From: Mesorhizobium sp. M9A.F.Ca.ET.002.03.1.2
GTDB taxonomy: Bacteria; Pseudomonadota; Alphaproteobacteria; Rhizobiales; Rhizobiaceae
Length of the DNA stretch: 64,000 nucleotides
Reading direction: 5' to 3'
Assembly: GCF_003952365.1 (NCBI RefSeq)
Contig: NZ_CP034443.1
Location: forward strand, 5,077,001 to 5,141,000
Numbering within the stretch: the first letter of the stretch is position 1; each line of letters opens with the position of its first letter. Below are positions 27,642 through 39,767 of the stretch, in pieces. The position numbers were made by a program, and so were the translations under genes. The notes below the pieces were generated by a model, which saw only the letters and a list, made by a program, of their open reading frames with translations, was not told where the DNA came from and made no database searches.

Positions 27642-28136
27642 ATGGAGGACATCAGCTTGGAACCGATCAGTCTCGATGTGCTTCTGGCCAGCGTCGGCAA
27701 GGAAGTCGGCGTGTCGCCGTGGCGGGTGGTCTCGCAACGCATGATCGACCAGTTCGCCGATGCCACCGACGACCACCAGTTCATCCATTGCGATCCGGAG
27801 CGCGCCAAGCGCGAGACGCCGTTCGGCGGCACCATCGCGCATGGCTTCCTGTCGCTTTCGCTTTTGTCGGCGATGACCTTCGAGACCATGCCGCCGCTCG
27901 AAAACAGCAAGATGGGCGTCAACCATGGCTTCGATTCGCTGCGCTTCCTGGCCCCGGTGAAGACCGGCGCCCGCATCCGCACCCGTTTCGTGCTGGCCGA
28001 CGTCAAGGTCAGGCCATCGGGCTGGGTGCAGACGGCGCACGACGTGACCATCGAGATCGAGGGTTCGAAAAAGCCGGCATTGACCGCGCGCTGGCTGACG
28101 CTGACGCTGATCGAACGCCAGCCAGAGGCGGTATAA
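27642..28136 (+). CDS. MaoC-type (R)-hydratase
   Basis: A 164-residue hot-dog fold hydratase. The active-site pattern of (R)-specific enoyl-CoA hydratases is clear: FADATDDHQFIH (Asp and His, about residues 39-50), FGGTIAHGFLSLSL and the closing LRFLAPVKTGARIR. It probably hydrates 2-enoyl thioesters; NodN-like members of this family also occur in rhizobia. It lies in an apparent operon downstream of the SDR gene. The tetR gene follows after 132 bases with its own promoter. Confidence 0.88.
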   Translation: MEDISLEPISLDVLLASVGKEVGVSPWRVVSQRMIDQFADATDDHQFIHCDPERAKRETPFGGTIAHGFLSLSLLSAMTFETMPPLENSKMGVNHGFDSLRFLAPVKTGARIRTRFVLADVKVRPSGWVQTAHDVTIEIEGSKKPALTARWLTLTLIERQPEAV

Positions 28137-28193
28137 TGGCGCGAAATGGCGAGGCGGCGGGGCAACATCGGTAACCCTGTTGGGGCGATCATC

Positions 28194-28221
28194 TTGTCCA
28201 ATTCCGTACAGCGTATATAAA
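28194..28221 (+). promoter_or_regulatory. probable tetR promoter with internal operator-like site
   Basis: TTGTCC (28194-28199), a 16-base spacer and TATAAA (28216-28221) form a sigma70-like promoter 48 bases before the tetR start. The spacer holds CGTAC-AGC-GTAT (28205-28216), a variant of the CGTAC-N2-GTACG palindrome that lies in two perfect copies after the tetR gene. Its position between -35 and -10 fits autorepression. Confidence 0.5.
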
Positions 28222-28268
28222 TTAGCCAGCCACCAACCGACACCGCCAACAACCAAGGCAGGCGAAAA

Positions 28269-28919
28269 TTGCCGCTCAGCGTCCAGACACGCCGCGAGAA
28301 ACAAAAGGCCGAACTGCGCTCCGAACTTGTCGCTGCGGCGCACAAGCTCGTGCAGGAGGAAGGCTATGAGGGCCTCACCATCCGCAAGCTGGCCAAGCGC
28401 GTCGGCTATGCGCCGATGTCGGTCTATTCCTATTTCGCCGACAAGCAGGACATCTTGTTCGCGCTGGCCGAGGATGCGTTCCAGACTTTGGCCAAGCGTA
28501 TCGAGGATCACCCGGCCGACGATCCAATCGAGGCGCTAAAGGTGATCATGACCGAATACGCGGCCTTCGGACTTGGCAATCCCAACGAATATCGCACGGT
28601 GTTCATGACCGAAAAGGTCAAGCCCCCGGAAGGCAAGACCTTCGCCGAGATGCAAGAGGGCAATCCGTTGATGAAGGTGCTGATCGAAAGGGTCGAGGCC
28701 TGCGTTGCCGCCGGCAAGCTCAAGGGCGATCCGCGCGCCATCGCCACCATGCTGTGGGCGGTTGGCCACGGCACGATCTCGCTGCTGATCACCTTTCCCT
28801 TCTATCCGTTCGGCGACCAGCAGGCTTTCGTGACGCGGATGTGTGACTTCGCGCTTGCCGCGCTGGCCACGCAGGACGTGCCGCCGCTGACGGAGGCGCC
28901 GGTCAACTGCTGCCCGTAA
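28269..28919 (+). CDS. TetR/AcrR family transcriptional regulator
   Basis: A 216-residue regulator. The N-terminal helix-turn-helix (about 25-60) reads LTIRKLAKRVGYAPMSVYSY then FADKQDILFAL, a typical TetR DNA-binding unit; the C-terminal ligand domain (about 70-200) resembles the TetR_C_33/WHG-type group. The start is a TTG at 28269 (PLSVQTRRE follows), since no ATG lies before the HTH. It is next to SDR and MaoC genes and to a small exported protein whose upstream region has two perfect palindromes; it is the natural candidate to bind them. Confidence 0.9.
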   Translation: MPLSVQTRREKQKAELRSELVAAAHKLVQEEGYEGLTIRKLAKRVGYAPMSVYSYFADKQDILFALAEDAFQTLAKRIEDHPADDPIEALKVIMTEYAAFGLGNPNEYRTVFMTEKVKPPEGKTFAEMQEGNPLMKVLIERVEACVAAGKLKGDPRAIATMLWAVGHGTISLLITFPFYPFGDQQAFVTRMCDFALAALATQDVPPLTEAPVNCCP

Positions 28920-29023
28920 ACCAACGATCACCTTGGGCGAAGGGCGAGATTAACAGTCTCGGCCGCCATGCTCATGCGGCTCGCACGCCTTTCCTGCCTT
29001 TCGAATCTCAGCGTTTCAAAATT

Positions 29024-29039
29024 ATCGTACATGTACGAT
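29024..29039. promoter_or_regulatory. operator-like palindrome 1 (ATCGTACATGTACGAT)
   Basis: A perfect 16-base palindrome about 90 bases upstream of the small exported protein gene. The core CGTAC-AT-GTACG is shared with 29085-29096 and, with AC in the middle, with 63500-63511. Centres of the two sites here are 59 bases apart, which could allow looping or paired binding. Confidence 0.65.
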
Positions 29040-29084
29040 TTCTTCTTGAACTCCGCATTCGCCGGCCGTATCTGTACGTTATGC

Positions 29085-29096
29085 CGTACATGTACG
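29085..29096. promoter_or_regulatory. operator-like palindrome 2 (CGTACATGTACG)
   Basis: A perfect 12-base palindrome 34 bases before the start of the small exported protein gene, same core as the site at 29024-29039. Its closeness to the start suggests direct control of that gene. Confidence 0.65.
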
Positions 29097-29130
29097 AATT
29101 CAATTCAGCCACCGAAACTGGAGACAGATC

Positions 29131-29370
29131 ATGAAAAAGACAATCCTCGCCCTCGCCGCCGTACTGGCATTCTCGGGCGCGGCCTACGCTAGCCAGAACC
29201 AGCCCGGCAAGCAGGCGCCGGACGCGGCCTGCGTCGACGCCAGCGTCAAGCTCGACTGCGGTGCGACCGGCTCGGTCGAAAAGGCAGGCGCGGCCAAGGG
29301 CTCGACTGAAAACAAGGACCCGCGGCTCGGCATCGACATCGATCCGTGGATCGTGCCCAGCACGTTCTGA
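29131..29370 (+). CDS. small exported protein (79 aa), unknown function
   Basis: A 79-residue precursor with a clear signal peptide (residues 1-20, AAYA-SQ). The mature part is about 59 residues, hydrophilic, with two cysteines (Cys35 and Cys43) that could form a disulphide, and ends PWIVPSTF. ATG 29131 follows GGAGACAGATC. No family is recognised. The two CGTAC palindromes upstream suggest it is tightly regulated, possibly by the TetR protein encoded 211 bases upstream. Confidence 0.75.
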   Translation: MKKTILALAAVLAFSGAAYASQNQPGKQAPDAACVDASVKLDCGATGSVEKAGAAKGSTENKDPRLGIDIDPWIVPSTF

Positions 29371-29455
29371 GGTTCGAAAACAGATGGGCGGCAGGAAATC
29401 CTGACCGCCCGGTTTCGCGGCCATTTCAGCCCGGCCCGCTGGAGCTGGTTGGAAG

Positions 29456-33298
<3,843 letters not shown>

Positions 33299-33302
<4 letters not shown>

Positions 33303-33595
33303 TTGGAGGCTCCCGGCAACTTCGAGGGCTTCGGCTCGCCGGCCTTGTAGGTCATCAGGAACCTGTCGCTGACGGTGTCGCGCACCGCGTTGAAGAACCG
33401 CGCGCAGCCATGCATGTGCCGCCAGCGCTCATAGATGATGCCTTTGGGGTTCGAGCGGATGAAGAAGAACTTTTCGAAGTCGTCATCGGTCTCGCCGGCC
33501 ATGTTTGCCGAACGCGCGATATGCGCCTCGCCGGCGTTGCGGAACTCGAGTTCCGGACGCTCTTCCTCGCAATAGGGGCAGCGGATGAGAAGCAT
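33299..33595 (-). CDS. soxD: sarcosine oxidase delta subunit
   Basis: A 98-residue zinc-binding subunit of the heterotetrameric oxidase. It has the paired cysteines CPYC at 6-9 and the H-x-x-H-G-C-x-R-F-F block (HMHGCARFFNAVRD) that completes the fold and is diagnostic of SoxD. ATG 33595 opens the conserved N-terminus (MLLIRCPYC). Its stop overlaps the soxA start by four bases. It is separated from soxB by an additional frame that is not part of the classical operon. Confidence 0.93.
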
Positions 33596-33602
33596 GGTTT
33601 TC

Positions 33603-34025
33603 CTACAATTCGCCGTGGCCGACGCGGGCGCCGGCCGGTTGATCGCAAAGCCTCTGGCCCAATATCGCGAAGGGCGCGACGAGCCGGATGCGCTCTTCGA
33701 CGCTTGCCGCGGAGCGAAAAAGCGCGCGGTTCGCCATGTTGCCGATGGTGAGCTGGATCGGATCCGTCGTGACGATGACGCCGCGTGGCTCGAATGGCTC
33801 GTCCTCGTCCAGATCGGATGGCCGCCCCTCAAAGAAGGAGACTATCCTTTGGCCGCCGCTCCAGACGCAGGCCAGAATGCCGCCGTCGACGGAAAACGGC
33901 CATTCCGTCTCGTTTCCTGCGCGGCTGATCGGCTGTATGCGCACCTCGTCCGGCGACGGAAAATGGAACAGGCCCTGCTCGCCCGCGAACATCAGCGGCA
34001 TGGCGACAGCTATCTCGGCCATCAT
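33603..34025 (-). CDS. unrecognised protein inserted between soxB and soxD
   Basis: A 140-residue soluble protein beginning at an ATG (34025) that overlaps the soxB stop codon (TGATG), and ending seven bases before soxD. Such tight spacing on both sides argues that it is a real operon member. It begins with an alternating hydrophobic pattern ([20 protein letters not shown]), has a tryptophan-containing beta-like core (WPFSVDGGILACVWSGGQRIV) and an acidic loop (DLDEDEPFEP), and ends helical. No cofactor motif or signal peptide is visible and I recognise no family. A role in assembly or regulation of the oxidase is only an inference from position. It should not be mistaken for soxG, which is fused to soxA. 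Confidence 0.7.
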   Translation of the reverse strand: MMAEIAVAMPLMFAGEQGLFHFPSPDEVRIQPISRAGNETEWPFSVDGGILACVWSGGQRIVSFFEGRPSDLDEDEPFEPRGVIVTTDPIQLTIGNMANRALFRSAASVEERIRLVAPFAILGQRLCDQPAGARVGHGEL

Positions 34026-35278
34026 CAGTGCGCCACCGCCGCCGCCGCCGCCTCGTCGATCAGGCGGCCGGTGCGGAAGCGCTCGATCGTGAAGGGTGCG
34101 TTGATCGGGTGCGGATCGTCCCTGGCGATAGTGTGGGCGAAGACATGGCCCGAGCCCGGCGTCGCCTTGAAGCCGCCTGTGCCCCAGCCGCAATTGACAT
34201 AGAGACCGGGCACCGGCGTCTTGGCCAGGATCGGCGAGCGGTCGGGCGTCACGTCGACGATACCGCCCCAGGAGCGCAGCATCTTCATGCGCGTGAAGAT
34301 CGGGAACATCTCGCAGATCGCGTCGAGCGTGTGCTGGAGGATGTGCAGACCGCCGGTCTGCGAATAGGAGACATATTGGTCGGTGCCGGCGCCGATGACC
34401 AGCTCGCCCTTATCGGACTGCGAGATATAGGCGTGTACCGTGTTCGACATCACCACGCACGGCACCACCGGCTTGACCGGCTCCGACACCAGCGCCTGCA
34501 GCGGATAGCTTTCCAGCGGCATGCGCACGCCGGCCATGTTCATGATCACCGAGGAATGGCCGGCAGCAACGACGCCCACCTTCCTGGCGCCGATGAAGCC
34601 GCGCGTCGTCTCGACGCCGGTGACGGCGCCGTTCGGCGCTCGCTTGACGCCGGTGACCTCGCAATTCTGGATAATGTGGACGCCGCGTGCCGAGGCGCCG
34701 CGCGCATAGCCCCAGGCAACGGCATCGTGACGCGCCGTGCCGCCGCGGCGCTGCAAGGCGGCGCCCACCACCGGGTAGCGGGCCTGCTTCGAGATGTTCA
34801 GCGGCGGACAGAACTCCTTCGCCTGCTCGGGCGTCAGCCACTCATTGTCGATGCCGTTCAGCCGGTTGGCATGCACATGGCGCTTCAGCACCTGGATGTC
34901 GTGGACGTTGTGGGCGAGCATCATGACGCCGCGCGCCGAATACATGACGTTGTAGTTGAGCTCCTGGCTGAGCCCGTCCCACAGTTTCAGCGCGTGGTCA
35001 TAGATGCCGGCGCTCTCGTCATAGAGATAGTTGGAGCGGATAATGGTGGTATTGCGGCCGGTGTTGCCGCCGCCGAGCCAGCCCTTTTCCAACACCGCGA
35101 CATTGGTGATGCCGTGCACCGTGGCGAGATAATAGGCGGTGGCCAGGCCATGGCCGCCGGCGCCGACGATGATGACGTCGTACTCCTTCTTCGGCTCCGG
35201 CGAGGACCACTGTTCCTCCCAGCCCCTGTGGCCGCGCATGGCCTCGCGGGCGATGGCGAATACCGAATATTTTTTCAA
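34025..35278 (-). CDS. soxB: sarcosine oxidase beta subunit
   Basis: The catalytic FAD/FMN subunit that oxidises sarcosine. From a TTG at 35278 the product is 417 residues, matching the family. It shows the FAD-binding Rossmann motif [18 protein letters not shown] (35-52), and [14 protein letters not shown] (178-190) with His184 in the region where FMN is covalently bound in characterised enzymes. The C-terminal flavin contact block [15 protein letters not shown] is present. The TTG is chosen because GAGG lies about nine bases before it and the [12 protein letters not shown] sequence after it is the conserved N-terminus. First gene of the operon; a palindrome 70 bases upstream may control it. 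Confidence 0.94.
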   Translation of the reverse strand: MKKYSVFAIAREAMRGHRGWEEQWSSPEPKKEYDVIIVGAGGHGLATAYYLATVHGITNVAVLEKGWLGGGNTGRNTTIIRSNYLYDESAGIYDHALKLWDGLSQELNYNVMYSARGVMMLAHNVHDIQVLKRHVHANRLNGIDNEWLTPEQAKEFCPPLNISKQARYPVVGAALQRRGGTARHDAVAWGYARGASARGVHIIQNCEVTGVKRAPNGAVTGVETTRGFIGARKVGVVAAGHSSVIMNMAGVRMPLESYPLQALVSEPVKPVVPCVVMSNTVHAYISQSDKGELVIGAGTDQYVSYSQTGGLHILQHTLDAICEMFPIFTRMKMLRSWGGIVDVTPDRSPILAKTPVPGLYVNCGWGTGGFKATPGSGHVFAHTIARDDPHPINAPFTIERFRTGRLIDEAAAAAVAH

Positions 35279-35346
35279 CGTTCTGGCCTCGCAGATAGCG
35301 GCCGGGCATCCAATTAAGCCCCGGCGCGCGAGGTCTATCACTAGCG

Positions 35347-35374
35347 AAACAGCGCTGCCACCCTTGCGCTGTTT
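35347..35374. promoter_or_regulatory. inverted repeat upstream of soxB
   Basis: Perfect 9-base arms AAACAGCGC (35347-35355) and GCGCTGTTT (35366-35374) separated by ten bases, about 70 bases before the soxB start. The arm contains the half palindrome CAGCGCTG with its neighbour bases. A binding site for a regulator of sarcosine or glycine-betaine use is plausible; no regulator gene is adjacent. Confidence 0.45.
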
Positions 35375-35459
35375 GCGACGGCGCTTGCCGTTTTGCGCCG
35401 CGACGGAAAAGAGGCATGCGATCAATTGGTGGTCGTGCTCAATCCAGCACGAACAAAGG

Positions 35460-36143
35460 CTATTCGGGAGGCCCACGTCGCCTGCAGGTAGCCGCGATCT
35501 CCCTGACTTCGACATCATGGGACGCTTCAGCCATTGCCAGGAACTGCTCGTCGAGCACATAGCGCGGCCTAGTAGCGACTGAAGCACCGAAGCGCCGCAC
35601 AAGCGGGTTCGGGTGATCGAGTAGCCACTGCACTGTGTGGGTGGTGGCCTTGAGGTTCTCGCGACCATGAGCCTTTGCCAGGATCGCGAATGCCGAGTCC
35701 GGGCGAAGCGTGGCGGCATTTTCCACTGCAAGCCGTAACTGCCATCCCGCCGCAAGGCGAATGAACTGCGCTACCTTCCATCGAACACCGAGACATTCGT
35801 CATCAAGCTTGAGCATGACACGGCCGAGAATGGCCCCATCTGCCCCAGTCGTGCATCCCAGCAGAGCCTCGATTGCGTCGAACCTGATCCGCACAATTTT
35901 GCTGTCGAGCAGATCGGCGATCTCCGCAACAACGCAATTCATGTTGAAGCTTAGCCTAGGGCTGATTTCGGCCACCAAGTAAGCGGCGGCGGCCTGCGTA
36001 TGAAGGTTGTCGGACGTCAGCAGCGGCCGGAGGTTTTCAAGCGGAAAGCCTTTGTGAAATTCCGACTGAAGAGCGAACGTCAACTCGCTGTCGCCCTCGA
36101 AGCCGGGGGCCAACAACTTACTCATTATGTCTTGGGGGGTCAT
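35460..36143 (-). CDS. HEAT-repeat-like hypothetical protein
   Basis: A 227-residue soluble, mostly helical protein. Repeated helix pairs with HEAT-like spacing are visible (for example [67 protein letters not shown]). No catalytic motif. The ATG at 36143 has no convincing ribosome site; a second ATG at 36125 is possible. The open frame continues upstream into the SDR gene region on the other strand, so the start is uncertain. The coding sequence looks less GC-biased at third positions than its neighbours, hinting at later acquisition. Some immunity-type proteins have this fold, but nothing else here supports that role. Confidence 0.6.
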   Translation of the reverse strand: MTPQDIMSKLLAPGFEGDSELTFALQSEFHKGFPLENLRPLLTSDNLHTQAAAAYLVAEISPRLSFNMNCVVAEIADLLDSKIVRIRFDAIEALLGCTTGADGAILGRVMLKLDDECLGVRWKVAQFIRLAAGWQLRLAVENAATLRPDSAFAILAKAHGRENLKATTHTVQWLLDHPNPLVRRFGASVATRPRYVLDEQFLAMAEASHDVEVREIAATCRRRGPPE

Positions 36144-36320
36144 TGGAATGGGTGGCGCGTCCACCCGCAAAATTTCAACGACGGCTTGGTAGCCTGCCAC
36201 CCATTGCGCGTCAACAGGCCCTACGCAGCCTTCGCACGTATCGGGTGGCTCGTGCCGCTCTGGACTGCGATCACCATCCCGATTGCCGGCGAAGCTGGCG
36301 CGAAAAAAGGGATGATAGAA

Positions 36321-37079
36321 ATGTTCGCACTCGCCAACAAGGTCGCCATCGTCACCGGCGCCAGTTCCGGCATTGGCCGCGCCACCGCAAAACTTTTTGC
36401 CGCGGAAGGCGCCAAGGTCGTCGTCGCCGGCCGCCGCCAGGCGGAGCTTGACGCGCTTGTCGCCGAGATCGCGGAGGCAGAAGGCTCGGCAATCGCGCTT
36501 ACCGGCGATATCAGGGATGAGGCCTATGCCAAGGCCCTTGTCGATCTTGCCGTGGGCAGGTTCGGCGGGCTCGACATCGCCTTCAACAACGCTGGCTCCG
36601 TCGGCCAGATGGGACCGGTTCCCGACATGCCGCTGGAGACGTGGCACGAGACCCTCGACACCAACCTGACCGGCGCCTTCATCGGTGCGAAACACCAGGT
36701 GCCGGCGCTACTGGAGCGCGGCGGCGGATCGCTGATCTTCACCTCCAGTTTCGTCGGTCGCACCGCCGGCATGCCGGGCATGGCCGCTTACGCTGCGGCC
36801 AAGGCCGGGCTGATCGGGCTGACGCAAGTTCTGGCGGCCGAATACGGAGCACAAGGGTTGCGCGTCAACGCACTACTGCCCGGCGGCACCGACACGCCGG
36901 GAGCGACGACGACCACACCCGAGGCTCGGGCCTTCGTCGAGGGCCTTCACGCGCTGAAACGCATGGCGCAGCCGCAAGAGATCGCCCGCTCGGCGCTCTA
37001 TCTGGCGTCGGATGCGTCGAGCTTCACCACCGGGACGGCGCTGTTCGCCGATGGCGGCGTCTCGATCAACCGGACGTGA
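36321..37079 (+). CDS. short-chain dehydrogenase/reductase
   Basis: A 252-residue classical SDR with cofactor loop TGASSGIG (12-19), NNAG (89-92) and catalytic Tyr157-x-x-x-Lys161 (AAYAAAKAG). The AGRRQ segment after the second strand favours NADP(H). The substrate is unknown. ATG 36321 is chosen since AAGGGA lies about eight bases upstream; ATG 36312 would add three residues. The frame extends back to 36000, overlapping the HEAT-like gene on the other strand, which is unlikely to be coding. Alone, apparently monocistronic. Confidence 0.88.
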   Translation: MFALANKVAIVTGASSGIGRATAKLFAAEGAKVVVAGRRQAELDALVAEIAEAEGSAIALTGDIRDEAYAKALVDLAVGRFGGLDIAFNNAGSVGQMGPVPDMPLETWHETLDTNLTGAFIGAKHQVPALLERGGGSLIFTSSFVGRTAGMPGMAAYAAAKAGLIGLTQVLAAEYGAQGLRVNALLPGGTDTPGATTTTPEARAFVEGLHALKRMAQPQEIARSALYLASDASSFTTGTALFADGGVSINRT

Positions 37080-37210
37080 GGCGTTTCGCGACCGGCGCGT
37101 GGGCGAGCAAGGAACCGACGCCGGGCGACGGGGTGTTAAACCGGAAACCGACGGAACAAGAAGATCTACGCCCGTTGCGGACATATCCGATCGTGCCATA
37201 ATGCGTTCGT

Positions 37211-37909
37211 ATGACCCACCATATCGGCATTGTCGGATGCTCCGCCGAAGGGGCCGCACTCTGTTACAAGACGATCTGCGTCGAGGGTGCTCGCCTGCTC
37301 GGCCGTCACGCCCATCCCGAAGTCTCAATGCATACGCACTCGCTGGCCGACTACGTGACGTGCCTCGACAATGACGATCTGAACGGGGTTGGCGAGCTTA
37401 TGCTTTCGTCGGCCCGCAAGCTCGCGTCCGCCGGTGCCGATTTTCTCATCTGCCCCGACAACACCATCCACCAGGCTATGCACTATGTTGAGCGACGATC
37501 CCCGTTACCTTGGCTCCACATCGCCGAAGTCGTTGCGCAAGAAGCAGCGGCGCGCGGCTATCGTCGCCTTGCCATCACGGGAACGCGATGGCTGGTGGAC
37601 AGCGAAGTCTACCCGTCCAAGCTCTCGCACCACGGTTTGCGCTTCATGCGGCCGTCCGAGGAGGAATGCGACGCGGTAGATCGCATCATCATGTCCGAGC
37701 TGGTCGGTGGTATCTTCAAGCCGGAGGGCATTCGCACCTTCCAACAGATCATAGAGCGGATGAAGGGCGAAGGCTGCGACGCGGTCATACTTGGCTGCAC
37801 GGAGATACCGCTGATCATAGACGACGACAATTCACCGCTTCCAACACTGAACTCCACCCGGCTGCTCGCACGAGCAGCCCTCCAGCGATCCGTGACGGAG
37901 AATGGGTAA
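37211..37909 (+). CDS. aspartate/glutamate racemase family protein
   Basis: A 232-residue protein with the two-cysteine active-site pattern of cofactor-independent Asp/Glu racemases: Cys81 in LICPDNTIHQA and Cys196 in ILGCTEIPLI. Both lie in the expected first and second half of the fold. The N-terminal IGIVGCSAEGAA differs from classical racemases (GxxGG), so the true activity may be another amino-acid racemase or a related hydantoin/maleate enzyme. Not adjacent to peptidoglycan genes. Confidence 0.82.
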   Translation: MTHHIGIVGCSAEGAALCYKTICVEGARLLGRHAHPEVSMHTHSLADYVTCLDNDDLNGVGELMLSSARKLASAGADFLICPDNTIHQAMHYVERRSPLPWLHIAEVVAQEAAARGYRRLAITGTRWLVDSEVYPSKLSHHGLRFMRPSEEECDAVDRIIMSELVGGIFKPEGIRTFQQIIERMKGEGCDAVILGCTEIPLIIDDDNSPLPTLNSTRLLARAALQRSVTENG

Positions 37910-38105
37910 AGTGCTATCGTCGGCCATGTACCAGCGGCACGTCCGAAAGCGAATAACGGCCCGGAAATGGCATCCGCTCGCGTGTCACCACTTGCTGAAA
38001 TGATGTAGCGCTGACGATCCACCGGAGGCAGCCGCTACGGACATCGGAACAGATCCAGAAACTCTTGCCTCGTCCAGCTTTCCAAGGGCAATTGACCGAT
38101 ACAGT
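37910..38105. other. short gene-free gap
   Basis: No gene, hairpin or repeat that I can support lies between the racemase-like gene and the ankyrin gene. Confidence 0.4.
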
Positions 38106-38699
38106 ATGAACCATCAATTCAACCTCCGGATCGCTGCCGTGTTGGAAATCCCGGAAGATCGATGCGAGCGCCATCGCCTGTTCCAGGTCATCGACGACGC
38201 CTTCAAGGCGGGCGACTTCGATGGCCTCGGTGTGGCTCTCGGCGGGTCGCCGCGCTGGTTCGACGAACGCATGCCGTTTGAGCTCGGCCTTGGCCATCCG
38301 CTGGAGTATGCGATCTACTGGAGCCCCGTCGTCTTCGTCTCGGCGCTGCTCGACGCCGGCTCGAACCCGAACTACGCGGATCATGCCGGCTTTCCTTCGA
38401 TCATCGCGGCGCTGTCCACCGAGCGGGCGGACAGGCACGAGATCATCCGCATCCTGCTCGATCACGGCGCCGACGCCGACATGCGCGGCGTCAACGACTG
38501 GACGCCGCTTCACTACGCCGTGGCGATGCGCGACGCCGAGGCGATCCGCCTGCTGCTTGCCGCCGGTGCAGACCCGTCGCTCGAAACCCGCATCGACGAT
38601 TATGCGACACCACTCGAGGGCGCTGAGGATGCTGGCTTCGAAGCCGGCGCCTCGCTCCTGCGTGAGGCGATGAACAGGCGAGACGGCATTCAGCGGTGA
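38106..38699 (+). CDS. ankyrin-repeat protein
   Basis: A 197-residue protein with three or so ankyrin units at about residues 62-185. Signatures are PLEYAIYWSPVVFVSALLDAGSNP, EIIRILLDHGADADMRG and the canonical DWTPLHYAVAMRDAEAIRLL then LAAGADP. The N-terminal 60 residues (MNHQFNLRIAAVLEIP) look non-repetitive. No signal peptide; probably a cytoplasmic protein-interaction module of unknown partner. Confidence 0.82.
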   Translation: MNHQFNLRIAAVLEIPEDRCERHRLFQVIDDAFKAGDFDGLGVALGGSPRWFDERMPFELGLGHPLEYAIYWSPVVFVSALLDAGSNPNYADHAGFPSIIAALSTERADRHEIIRILLDHGADADMRGVNDWTPLHYAVAMRDAEAIRLLLAAGADPSLETRIDDYATPLEGAEDAGFEAGASLLREAMNRRDGIQR

Positions 38700-38733
38700 C
38701 GGGCGCGAGCGATGGCCGATTTCGGTCGCAACC

Positions 38734-39261
38734 TCAGGCCTTCTTCAGCCCCGCCTTGAAGCGTTTGCCGTTGGCGACGTAGTGCGTGGCCGAAGCGCGC
38801 AGCCCTGCGACCGCGGCATCGTCCAGCTCCCGCATCAAACGAGCGGGCGAGCCGATGATCAGCGAATTGTCGGGGAATTCCTTGCCTTCGGTGACCAGGG
38901 CGCCGGCGCCGACCAGCGAATTCTTGCCGATCTTCGCGCCGTTCAGCACGATGGCGCCCATGCCGATCAGGCTGTTGTCGCCGATCGTGCAGCCATGCAG
39001 CAAGGCGCGATGGCCGATCGTGCAGCCTTGTCCGATGGTCAGGGGAAAACCGACATCGGTGTGCATGACCGTGTGCTCCTGCACATTGGTGTCGGCGCCG
39101 ATGACAACAGGCTCGTTGTCGCCGCGAATGACGACGCCGAACCAGAAGCCCGCGTTGCGGCCGACCTTAATGTCGCCGATCAAGCTGGCGTCGGGCGCGA
39201 TCCAGTTGCTGTCCGCGTCCTCGAAGCCGGGGGCTTTTCCGTCGATCGCATAGAGCGGCAT
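38734..39261 (-). CDS. gamma-carbonic anhydrase family protein
   Basis: A 175-residue left-handed beta-helix protein with hexapeptide repeats ([LIV]-G-x4). The metal-binding histidines are at QEHTVMHTD (first His), GHRALLHG (two His, the usual zinc pair); family members may be carbonic anhydrases or acyltransferase-like. The conserved SLIGMGAIVLNGAKIG loop is also typical of YrdA/CaiE/PaaY-type proteins. In complex I of plants and some bacteria this family is an accessory subunit, but here it is not near nuo genes. Confidence 0.9.
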   Translation of the reverse strand: MPLYAIDGKAPGFEDADSNWIAPDASLIGDIKVGRNAGFWFGVVIRGDNEPVVIGADTNVQEHTVMHTDVGFPLTIGQGCTIGHRALLHGCTIGDNSLIGMGAIVLNGAKIGKNSLVGAGALVTEGKEFPDNSLIIGSPARLMRELDDAAVAGLRASATHYVANGKRFKAGLKKA

Positions 39262-39280
39262 TTTTCGCCTCCGAATCGTC

Positions 39281-39625
39281 TCATGCTGAAAAATCAGCCG
39301 ACCCTAGGAGAATGCCTGCCTCGGACGCAATGTCGAGCAGCACGACGCCCAATGCCAATGCCCAGATCGTCGCGGTGCAACCGCAAGAGATCAGCGCCGG
39401 TGCCGAAATGCGGCCTTGCCGCCAGGCGTCCAGGGCTTCATTGGCGAACATCAAGGGCCCGGCGCATGCCGTGGCGACGAGCGAGCGCAGGATGTGCGCC
39501 GGCGACACATAGGGCTCGACGAAGGCAAGCCGGCGGCCCGATATCAGTTCCATCGCCGATCCGGCCAGGCCGCACGCCGTCAGCCCAACCATAAAAGCGA
39601 AGAGTGTGTGTTCGACCGGACCCAT
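39281..39625 (-). CDS. small membrane protein, unknown function
   Basis: A 114-residue protein with three hydrophobic stretches (about 6-24, 45-66 and 82-108). ATG 39625 follows GGAAGG at seven bases, better than any upstream start. The sequence MGPVEHTLFAFMVGLTACGL begins the first span. No family is recognised. It lies divergent from the next membrane protein, whose start is 142 bases away. Confidence 0.65.
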   Translation of the reverse strand: MGPVEHTLFAFMVGLTACGLAGSAMELISGRRLAFVEPYVSPAHILRSLVATACAGPLMFANEALDAWRQGRISAPALISCGCTATIWALALGVVLLDIASEAGILLGSADFSA

Positions 39626-39767
39626 CTTTACCTTCCATTTACCATGAAATCGCACAGTCTTGTACGATAGGGCGTGATGCAAGAGCCGCGCCACGCCACA
39701 TGTGCCGCTCAGGAACGGGAACGCCCAACGGGGATATCTTGGGACAGGCCGCCGATAGGGGATCGCG

